Assembly: GCA_023230755.1 (NCBI GenBank)
Contig: JALNWS010000194.1
Coordinates: 1-7,431 of the forward strand
DNA: 7,431 nucleotides
From: Azoarcus sp.
GTDB taxonomy: Bacteria > Pseudomonadota > Gammaproteobacteria > Burkholderiales > Rhodocyclaceae
Reading direction: 5' to 3'
In this document: positions 1 to 4,498 of the stretch, one piece after another
Numbering within the stretch: position 1 is the stretch's first letter
How the letters are laid out: each line of letters opens with the position of its first letter
Translations under genes and position numbers: made by a program
Notes under the pieces: generated by a model
Seen by the model: the letters and a program-made list of their open reading frames with translations, nothing else
Told to the model about the DNA's origin: nothing
Database searches by the model: none

Positions 1-280
1 CCCGCTGTTCCGTTTCAAGGACGAGGCCGAAGCCATCCGCATGGCCAATGACACCGAGTTCGGCCTCGCCGCCTATTTCTACGCCGCCGGCATGAACCGC
101 GTGTGGCGCGTCTCCGGTGCCCTTGAATACGGCATCGTCGGCATCAACACCGGGATCATCTCCACCGAAGTCGCCCCCTTCGGCGGCATGAAGTCCTCCG
201 GTCTCGGACGTGAAGGCTCCAAGTACGGCATCGAGGATTACCTCGAAATCAAATACCTGTGCATGGGCGGCGTGCAATAA
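1..280 (+). CDS. gabD: NAD(P)-dependent succinate-semialdehyde dehydrogenase, C-terminal fragment
   Basis: This is the 3' end of a gene that begins before the window. The reading frame opens at base 2 and gives 92 residues before the TAA stop at 278-280. The enzyme family oxidises succinate semialdehyde to succinate with NAD(P)+, feeding 4-aminobutyrate or 4-hydroxybutyrate carbon into the TCA cycle in the cytoplasm. The visible part matches the GabD C-terminus almost motif for motif: PLFRFKDEAEAIRMANDTEF, then the EVAPFGG block and the terminal GLGREGSKYGIEDYLEIKY. The EVAPFGG and KYGIEDYLEIKY blocks are typical of GabD rather than of generic aldehyde dehydrogenases. The catalytic Cys and Glu lie upstream, outside the window, and cannot be checked. 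The alcohol dehydrogenase starts 10 nt downstream, so the two are probably co-transcribed. Confidence 0.93.
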   Translation, partial: PLFRFKDEAEAIRMANDTEFGLAAYFYAAGMNRVWRVSGALEYGIVGINTGIISTEVAPFGGMKSSGLGREGSKYGIEDYLEIKYLCMGGVQ

Positions 281-290
281 GGAGACCGAT

Positions 291-1448
291 ATGACTGATT
301 TCGTATTCCGCGCTCCGCCACGGATCATCTCCGAGATCGACGGTCTCGAACGCCTCGGTCAGCTGGCACAGGAACTGGGGATCAAACGGCCGCTGCTGGT
401 GTGCGACCAGGGGATCGTTGCCTGCGGCATCGCCGGTCGGGCAAGCAAGGTCCTCGCTGCGGCGGGGCTGAAAGCCGCGACCTTCGATGCCGTCCTTGCC
501 GATCCACCGGTCCAGATGGTGCGCAAGGCGGTCGAAGCGGCCAGAGCCGCCGAGACCGACGGCGTCATCGGCCTCGGCGGCGGCTCCTCACTGGATACCG
601 CCAAGGTCGTGGCCTTGCTGGCACATTCAACACAGACGATCGAAGAGATCTACGGCGTCGACATGGCCACTGGCGGCCGCCTGCCGCTGATTCAGGTACC
701 GACCACGGCCGGTACAGGGTCGGAGGTCACCTGGGTGTCCGTCATCACCAACGAGAATGGAGAGAAGAAGGCCGTCTATACGCCCCAGCTGCTGCCCGAC
801 ATCGCCCTGCTCGATGCCAGACTGACCGTGGGCATGCCACCCAAGGTCAGCGCGGCAACCGCGCTGGATGCAATGGTGCATGCCATCGAGGCCTACACCA
901 GCCGCACGCGCAAGAATCCGGTTGCCGACGCCCTTGCACGCAAGGCGCTTGAACTGCTCGCACGCAACCTGCCCCTCGTTCTCGAGAACGGTCAGGATCT
1001 GCAGGCGCGTTCGGCCGTGCTCGAAGGCGCGATGCTGGGTGGAATGGCCTTCGTCAATGCTTCCGTTGCAGCCATCCATGGTCTTGCCTACCCGCTTGGC
1101 GCGCGTTTTCACGTCCCACACGGCCATTCCAACGCTCTGGTGATGGGACCGGTACTGCGCTTCAACCTCAGGGCTGCCACAGGCGCCTACGCTGAGCTGG
1201 CGCGCTGCGTGCTCCCGGGCCGCAGCTTCGCATCCACAGCAGAAGCCGCAGAGGCTTTCGTCAGCCGCATGGAGGAGATGGCCGGGTATGGTGGGCTGGA
1301 AACCCGCCTGAGCCAGCTGGGGGTCGGTGAAGCCGACATTCCCGGCATGGCCGAAGAGGTGGTGACCCAGATTCAACGCCTGATCGCCACCAACCCTTGC
1401 GACATGAATCTGGAAGACGTCACGGCAATCTATCGATCAATTCTGTAG
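291..1448 (+). CDS. Iron-containing (group III) alcohol dehydrogenase
   Basis: This 385-residue protein has the usual length for Fe-dependent alcohol dehydrogenases, which interconvert primary alcohols and aldehydes with NAD(P)(H). The start is ATG 291 because GGAG lies at 281-284 with a 6-nt spacer; an upstream in-frame ATG at 210 lies inside gabD and has no such support. The N-terminal dinucleotide-binding half carries GGGSSLDTAK (residues 96-105) and TTAGTGSEVT (138-147). The helical C-terminal half supplies a complete metal set: D193 and H197 in LDAMVHAIEAY, H263 in AIHGLAYPLG, and H277 in HVPHGHSNAL. All four expected iron ligands are present, so it should be active. The position directly behind gabD suggests that its aldehyde product could be succinate semialdehyde, making it a 4-hydroxybutyrate dehydrogenase candidate. 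This is inference from context; substrate cannot be read from the sequence, and other alcohols remain possible. Confidence 0.9.
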   Translation: MTDFVFRAPPRIISEIDGLERLGQLAQELGIKRPLLVCDQGIVACGIAGRASKVLAAAGLKAATFDAVLADPPVQMVRKAVEAARAAETDGVIGLGGGSSLDTAKVVALLAHSTQTIEEIYGVDMATGGRLPLIQVPTTAGTGSEVTWVSVITNENGEKKAVYTPQLLPDIALLDARLTVGMPPKVSAATALDAMVHAIEAYTSRTRKNPVADALARKALELLARNLPLVLENGQDLQARSAVLEGAMLGGMAFVNASVAAIHGLAYPLGARFHVPHGHSNALVMGPVLRFNLRAATGAYAELARCVLPGRSFASTAEAAEAFVSRMEEMAGYGGLETRLSQLGVGEADIPGMAEEVVTQIQRLIATNPCDMNLEDVTAIYRSIL

Positions 1449-1471
1449 ATCGGTTTTCCGTGTTCGACAAG

Positions 1472-1504
1472 TGGGGAGGATCCGATGGATTCCTCCCCAT
1501 TTTT
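1472..1504 (+). terminator. Rho-independent terminator of the gabD/alcohol dehydrogenase operon
   Basis: TGGGGAGGA (1472-1480) pairs perfectly with TCCTCCCCA (1491-1499). The stem can be extended by three pairs, with one bulged T, to leave a GAT loop. Five Ts (1500-1504) follow. It begins 23 nt after the alcohol dehydrogenase stop codon. Confidence 0.88.
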
Positions 1505-1584
1505 ACGTCCACCGCGATGACTGGCAGCATCGAAACTGCGCAAAAAGCGGTATGTATAAGCTGTTATTCAGGCACCGTGCAGAT

Positions 1585-1593
1585 TGTGGATAA
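1585..1593 (-). promoter_or_regulatory. DnaA box (perfect consensus)
   Basis: The plus strand reads TGTGGATAA, so the consensus box TTATCCACA is on the minus strand. GTAAAC (1599-1604) lies beside it. It is one of three exact boxes in the non-coding parts of the window. Confidence 0.6.
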
Positions 1594-1640
1594 GTTGAGT
1601 AAACATCACCGGCAGAAATTTCATCAACAAATGATCCTGT

Positions 1641-1673
1641 CGTTTACGAGGGTGCTGTGCACACGTTTACGAG
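1641..1673. repeat. 10-bp direct repeat CGTTTACGAG flanking a palindrome
   Basis: CGTTTACGAG occurs at 1641-1650 and again, identically, at 1664-1673, with starts 23 bp apart (about two helical turns). The 8-bp palindrome TGTGCACA sits between them at 1656-1663. The arrangement would suit a dimeric protein bound on one face of the helix. No known regulator is recognised. Confidence 0.55.
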
Positions 1674-1703
1674 ACAAACAAGATACTGTTTAATATGATT
1701 AAA

Positions 1704-1732
1704 AACTGGTTATCCACAGATTTCAGGGCACT
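1704..1732 (+). repeat. DnaA-box element, copy 1
   Basis: The element reads AACTG, then GTTATCCACAGA, then a short mixed stretch ending in CACT. It contains a perfect DnaA box at 1710-1718. A second copy on the minus strand at 4314-4343 matches 25 of 29 aligned bases with one single-base gap. In both copies a TCTTTATA-containing AT-rich tract follows on the same strand. The similarity goes well beyond the nine-base box, so the copies probably share ancestry or a common constraint. Confidence 0.6.
1710..1718 (+). promoter_or_regulatory. DnaA box (perfect consensus)
   Basis: TTATCCACA is an exact match to the consensus DnaA-binding site. It is followed by the GC-richer CAGGGCAC and then the AT-rich tract from 1732. 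That order of box, GC-rich spacer and AT-rich tract is the order seen in unwinding regions of bacterial origins. Confidence 0.65.
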
Positions 1733-1764
1733 ATAATCTTTATAGTCTTTTAAATCTTTAAATA
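1730..1764 (+). repeat. AT-rich tract with a 7-bp inverted repeat and three 9-nt units
   Basis: ACTATAA (1730-1736) and TTATAGT (1740-1746) form a perfect inverted repeat around TCT. Overlapping it are three consecutive 9-nt units: TCTTTATAG (1737-1745), TCTTTTAAA (1746-1754) and TCTTTAAAT (1755-1763). Nearly every base is A or T. The tract resembles a DNA unwinding element. It also contains a perfect TATAAT (1732-1737) that could act as a -10 box, but no good -35 lies at the right spacing. Confidence 0.5.
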
Positions 1765-1787
1765 CTGTGTACACCCTTGGCACACCC

Positions 1788-1823
1788 AAAAAAAAAGCGC
1801 CGCCGCAAATGCGACAGCGCTTT
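1788..1823 (-). terminator. Rho-independent terminator of rdgC
   Basis: AAAGCGC (1794-1800) pairs with GCGCTTT (1817-1823), and the inner arms close on an AAAT loop (1807-1810). The two imperfect positions (1801/1816 and 1803/1814) are G-U pairs in the minus-strand RNA but C-A mismatches in plus-strand RNA, which fixes the direction. The nine As at 1788-1796 give the U tract. It lies about 30 nt beyond the rdgC stop codon. Confidence 0.88.
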
Positions 1824-1853
1824 CTGCCCTCGGGCTTACGCCCTCGTGCCGAT

Positions 1854-2813
1854 TCAGAACGGTGGATCACCTGCGGCTGACTTCGTCACCGTCGAATGGG
1901 TCTCTGTTGTGGCTTCCTGCTTCAACTCGCCACCCAGTGCTTCCACGACAGCAGGCAACAACTGCCCCAGCTCGCCGGTCATCAGCGCAAACTCGGCGTT
2001 GAACAGGGCCTCTTCGTCTTCAGCCTGACCGTCGATCTGGTCGCGCACGACGTCCAGGAAGTCGATGCGCTTGATCTCGAACTTGTCGGTGAGGACGAAG
2101 CTCACCCGGTCATCAAAGGTCAGGGCCAGACGCGTGGGCAACTTGCCCGCTTCGAGGTGAGCCTTGATCTCGTCGCCTTCGAGCGGATGACGGACATAGC
2201 GCACTGCCGCCTTGTCTTCGGTGATCGAACGCAGTTCGCAGTCCTGGTCGATGCTGAAGCCAGCCGGGGCTTCATTGCCGGCAAGCCAGTCGGCCATTGC
2301 CGAAACCGGCGAACGTTCGGTACGCACCAGCGTCAGCGGGAAGCTGTCGAGGCAGTGACGCAGTTCTTCGATGACATCCTCGGCACGGGCCTGACTCGGT
2401 GCATCGACGGCCAGCCACCCGCCAACCGGATCGATCCATGCGTGGAGGCGACGACGACGCGTAAACGCGCGCGGCATCAGTTCCTGTGCGACCTGTTCGC
2501 GCAGATCCTTCATCTGTTTGCGACCGAGCTTGAAGCCTTGCTGGTCGGCCATTTCCGCAGCGCGTTCGTCTGCTTCCTGCTTGACCACCGATGAAGGCAG
2601 CAGACGATGTTCGAATCCGAGCGCAATCAGCCACTGGCCACCGACGGAATGCACCAGGACGTCGTTGCCCAGGGGCGACAGCCAGCCGCGGCTCTCCATG
2701 TCCTGGCTACCGCACGGGTTGAAGGGCTTCTTGGCCAGCTGCTCTTCCAGTTTTTCGATGCTCATGTCCCACCCTGCGGGCAGGCGATACAACTGCAGGT
2801 TCTTGAACCACAT
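1854..2813 (-). CDS. rdgC: Recombination-associated protein RdgC
   Basis: This 319-residue protein matches the RdgC family along its whole length (E. coli RdgC is about 303 residues). RdgC forms a ring-shaped dimer that encircles double-stranded DNA on the nucleoid and restrains RecA-mediated strand exchange; in some Neisseria it is needed for efficient pilin variation. Family blocks visible are MWFKNLQLYRL at the N-terminus, CGSQDME (34-40), LPSSVVKQ (72-79), LMPRAF (112-117, whose Phe corresponds to the ring-closing F120 of the E. coli protein), LEAGKLPTRLAL (220-231) and ALMTGEL (276-282). The last 20 or so residues, rich in Thr and Ser, form an extra tail. The start ATG (2811-2813) has AGGA 8 nt upstream. 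The SRPBCC gene lies upstream on the same strand, but a terminator intervenes, so rdgC may depend on read-through or on an unseen promoter. Confidence 0.96.
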   Translation of the reverse strand: MWFKNLQLYRLPAGWDMSIEKLEEQLAKKPFNPCGSQDMESRGWLSPLGNDVLVHSVGGQWLIALGFEHRLLPSSVVKQEADERAAEMADQQGFKLGRKQMKDLREQVAQELMPRAFTRRRRLHAWIDPVGGWLAVDAPSQARAEDVIEELRHCLDSFPLTLVRTERSPVSAMADWLAGNEAPAGFSIDQDCELRSITEDKAAVRYVRHPLEGDEIKAHLEAGKLPTRLALTFDDRVSFVLTDKFEIKRIDFLDVVRDQIDGQAEDEEALFNAEFALMTGELGQLLPAVVEALGGELKQEATTETHSTVTKSAAGDPPF

Positions 2814-2835
2814 GATTTATGTCCTGATGTGAACG

Positions 2836-2866
2836 AAAAAGCGCCCGCTGCACCCGCAACGGACGC
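2836..2866 (-). terminator. Rho-independent terminator between the SRPBCC gene and rdgC
   Basis: On the minus strand an 11-bp stem (2856-2866 with 2841-2851, two G-U pairs) closes on a four-base loop (2852-2855). It is followed by five Us from the As at 2836-2840. The two imperfect pairs are wobbles only in the minus-strand RNA. It begins 14 nt after the SRPBCC stop and ends 22 nt before the rdgC start, so it separates or attenuates expression of the two genes. Confidence 0.82.
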
Positions 2867-2879
2867 CGGATGGAAAGAA

Positions 2880-3350
2880 TTATTGCAAGCGTCCCGATTC
2901 GGCGATCATGCGGATGACCTTCATGGTGTCGATATCGGACTGATGGTAGGCGGAACGAACGACGTCGGCATACTTTGCCTCTTCGCTTCCGTTCGCTTCC
3001 GACAGGTTGGTCGAATAGACGAAGCGCAGAAAGAGCATCCCGGCTTCGGGTTCTTCGATGCTGATCGTGAGCTTGCCGCCAGCGTGCTGTGCAGTGGCTT
3101 CGGACTCAAAGCTGATCCATTCGAGTTCGCTGAAGAACACCTGGTCGCGAATGCTGACCTGCCCGAAGTCGAGTTCGCGCAGGAGTTCGCCCTCCCTGCG
3201 CTCGAGGATGATGCAACGCTCGAGTCCCGGAAGAAAGGCACGCGAATCTTCCGCACGGCACAGCAGGCCGAACCAGACTTCTTCGCGGCTGAGCACGGGC
3301 AGCAGTGGGTTGGCGAGGTCATTGACCTCGATGAGATGTTCGAATTTCAA
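2880..3350 (-). CDS. SRPBCC family protein, AtaL-like (DUF1857)
   Basis: This 156-residue protein has the hallmarks of the AtaL-like/DUF1857 branch of the START/Bet v1 (SRPBCC) superfamily. These are the opening KFEHLIEVNDLANPLLPVLS, the RAEDSRAFLPGLERC region, a run of alternating hydrophobic strands (residues about 45-110) with EATAQHAGGKLTISIEEPE, and a C-terminal helix. Such folds make a deep hydrophobic pocket. The family's ligand or reaction is generally unknown, and none can be assigned here. There is no signal peptide, so it is probably cytoplasmic. The start is TTG (3348-3350), supported by a strong AAGGAG at 3358-3363 with a 7-nt spacer and by the family-typical N-terminus. It is divergent from the rsuA-like gene and upstream of rdgC. 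Confidence 0.82.
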   Translation of the reverse strand: MKFEHLIEVNDLANPLLPVLSREEVWFGLLCRAEDSRAFLPGLERCIILERREGELLRELDFGQVSIRDQVFFSELEWISFESEATAQHAGGKLTISIEEPEAGMLFLRFVYSTNLSEANGSEEAKYADVVRSAYHQSDIDTMKVIRMIAESGRLQ

Positions 3351-3357
3351 AGACGGT

Positions 3358-3363
3358 CTCCTT
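3358..3363 (-). promoter_or_regulatory. Strong ribosome binding site for a TTG start
   Basis: The minus strand reads AAGGAG, a near-ideal Shine-Dalgarno sequence, 7 nt before TTG at 3350-3348. This decides the non-ATG start of the SRPBCC gene. Confidence 0.8.
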
Positions 3364-3400
3364 GCCGGTCAGGCTGTCAGTTTACCCCGACGCAGCCGGT

Positions 3401-3418
3401 GGCCGCAGCGCTGCGGCC
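3401..3418. repeat. 18-bp perfect palindrome in a divergent promoter region
   Basis: GGCCGCAGC is followed at once by its exact reverse complement GCTGCGGCC, with no spacer. It lies between the divergent SRPBCC and rsuA-like genes. No T tract follows on either side, so it is not a typical terminator. It may be an operator for a dimeric regulator or simply a GC-rich hairpin. Confidence 0.55.
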
Positions 3419-3473
3419 GGCCCCGACGGAGATGAGATGAAGCACAGGTGGCATCCGCGATACCATGCCAGCC

Positions 3474-4199
3474 ATGCAAATCGAACGACTTCTCCACTCT
3501 CAGGGTTTCGGCAGCCGCAAGGAATGTCGCGCCCTCGTCCGTGCCGGCCACGTCAGTGTTGCCGGTGTTCCGTGTGACGACCCTTTCGCCGACTTTGAAC
3601 CCGGTGGCAGCAACGGTGTTCCCGGGCTCGCGTTCACCATCGGTGATCAGTCGTGGCAGTTCCGCGCCGAGGCTTATCTGATGCTGCACAAGCCATCTGG
3701 CTACGAATGTTCGCTGAAACCGACTTTTCATCCGTCGGTGTTCACGCTGCTGCCGCCGCAGATGCTGCTGCGCGGCGTGCAGAGCATCGGCCGACTTGAC
3801 CAGGACACGACCGGGCTGTTGCTGTTTTCAGACAATGGCAAGTTCATCCACTACTGGAGCTCGGGCAAGAAGCGCACGCCAAAGGTCTATGAAGTGACGC
3901 TCAAGCACGAAGTGACCCCCGAACTGATCGCTGCGCTCCTCGCTGGCGTGCAGATGCATGACGAACCTGCACCCGTTGCTGCAACGGCCTGCGTCCAGAC
4001 CGGCACGCATACGCTGCAGCTCACCCTGTGCGAAGGCAAGTATCACCAGGTCAAGCGCATGATCGGTGCAGCCAGCAACCGGGTCGAAGCCCTGCACCGC
4101 AGCCGTGTGGGTGGACTCGAACTCGATGCGCAACTGGCACCGGGTGAATGGCGCTGGCTGGAAGCCGCCGACCTTGAGCAGCTCAACAACTATTCCTGA
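3474..4199 (+). CDS. rsuA: 16S rRNA pseudouridine synthase, RsuA family
   Basis: This 241-residue protein converts a uridine in rRNA to pseudouridine; in E. coli RsuA the target is U516 of 16S rRNA in the assembling small subunit. An N-terminal S4 RNA-binding domain (about residues 1-57, with ERLLHSQGFGSRKECRALVR) is followed by the synthase domain: YLMLHKPSGYECS, the catalytic motif GRLDQDTTGLLLFSDNG with catalytic Asp109, KVYEVTL, and EGKYHQVKRMIGAASNRVEA with LHRSRVGG. The APGEW block near the end is RsuA-like. The start at ATG 3474 aligns MQIERLL with the usual RsuA N-terminus; ATG 3465 (three residues longer) is also possible, and neither has a strong ribosome binding site. A related family member acting on 23S rRNA is less likely. 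A strong terminator follows 9 nt after the stop codon. Confidence 0.88.
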   Translation: MQIERLLHSQGFGSRKECRALVRAGHVSVAGVPCDDPFADFEPGGSNGVPGLAFTIGDQSWQFRAEAYLMLHKPSGYECSLKPTFHPSVFTLLPPQMLLRGVQSIGRLDQDTTGLLLFSDNGKFIHYWSSGKKRTPKVYEVTLKHEVTPELIAALLAGVQMHDEPAPVAATACVQTGTHTLQLTLCEGKYHQVKRMIGAASNRVEALHRSRVGGLELDAQLAPGEWRWLEAADLEQLNNYS

Positions 4200-4208
4200 T
4201 TGACCCGC

Positions 4209-4261
4209 AGGCGGTCATGAGTTCCGGCGGGTATGTGCCGGGCTCAGACCGCCTTTTTTTT
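4209..4261 (+). terminator. Rho-independent terminator of the rsuA-like gene
   Basis: AGGCGGTC (4209-4216) pairs with GACCGCCT (4247-4254). Inside it TGAG (4218-4221) pairs with CTCA (4243-4246), and CCGGC (4224-4228) pairs with GCCGG (4237-4241). Eight Ts (4254-4261) follow. It is the strongest terminator in the window. Confidence 0.92.
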
Positions 4262-4276
4262 CGAGCTTTTGTTTGT

Positions 4277-4314
4277 TGTTTACTTTATTAAATATAAAGA
4301 TAAAGAAGTAAACA
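4277..4314. repeat. AT-rich inverted repeat TGTTTACTT / AAGTAAACA
   Basis: TGTTTACTT (4277-4285) and AAGTAAACA (4306-4314) are perfect inverted arms with a 20-bp spacer made only of A, T and two G. The spacer ends in the tandem hexamer ATAAAG ATAAAG (4294-4305). Read on the minus strand it includes TCTTTATA, as in the AT-rich tract at 1737-1744. It could be an unwinding element or an operator pair upstream of earP. Confidence 0.55.
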
Positions 4315-4343
4315 GTGGACCGAATTCTGTGGATAACTCAGTT
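4314..4343 (-). repeat. DnaA-box element, copy 2
   Basis: Read on the minus strand this is AACTGA, GTTATCCACAGA, ATTC, and a stretch ending in CACT. It aligns to the plus-strand copy at 1704-1732 at 25 of 29 bases with one gap. It abuts the AT-rich inverted repeat, so the order of box then AT-rich tract is the same as in copy 1. The two copies point towards each other across rdgC and its neighbours. Confidence 0.6.
4328..4336 (-). promoter_or_regulatory. DnaA box (perfect consensus)
   Basis: The plus strand reads TGTGGATAA, which is TTATCCACA on the minus strand. It lies in the region upstream of earP. A one-mismatch relative, TTGTCCACA, lies on the plus strand at 4453-4461. A further exact box at 4552-4560 is inside earP, where it encodes part of the conserved VVDN motif and may be coincidental. 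Confidence 0.6.
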
Positions 4344-4498
4344 GCTGCCTGTTGCAGTGCGACATTTTCGGTCTGACAACCAGGTTGATAAACCCCGTAA
4401 TCAGTTGTGCATCAAATGTCCATGCTTTTGCGGTCATTTCTCTCACAAGCCTTTGTCCACATCCTCTCCCGCCTTAATCCCCTGACTTGTTCACGACG

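Larger units (their letters stand above)
1505..1787. other. AT-rich non-coding gap between convergent genes, with DnaA boxes and repeats
   Basis: This stretch lies between two facing terminators, so neither flanking gene needs it as a promoter. No open frame in it looks like a real protein. It holds two perfect DnaA boxes on opposite strands (1585-1593 and 1710-1718), a 10-bp direct repeat flanking a TGTGCACA palindrome (1641-1673), a 7-bp inverted repeat that includes TATAAT (1730-1746), three tandem 9-nt TCTTT-type units (1737-1763), and a GTGTACAC palindrome (1767-1774). The base composition is clearly AT-richer than the surrounding genes. The combination resembles a replication-origin fragment or a DnaA-binding locus, but function is inferred only. 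Confidence 0.6.

Noticed and set aside
627..1376. A 249-codon minus-strand open frame
   Set aside because: It lies fully opposite the alcohol dehydrogenase, which has all four metal ligands. The shadow protein shows no family signature.
1564..1572. TTATTCAGG as a further DnaA box
   Set aside because: It has two mismatches in the most conserved end of the consensus, too weak to list.
1667..1870. A 67-codon minus-strand open frame across the DnaA-box gap
   Set aside because: It begins inside rdgC's 3' end and passes through the rdgC terminator and the AT-rich repeats. Its KDLKDYKDY run simply reflects the repeated TCTTT units.
1896..3440. Long plus-strand open frames at 1896-2594 and 2607-3440
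   Set aside because: They are antisense to rdgC and the SRPBCC gene, cross terminators, and have no recognisable protein features.
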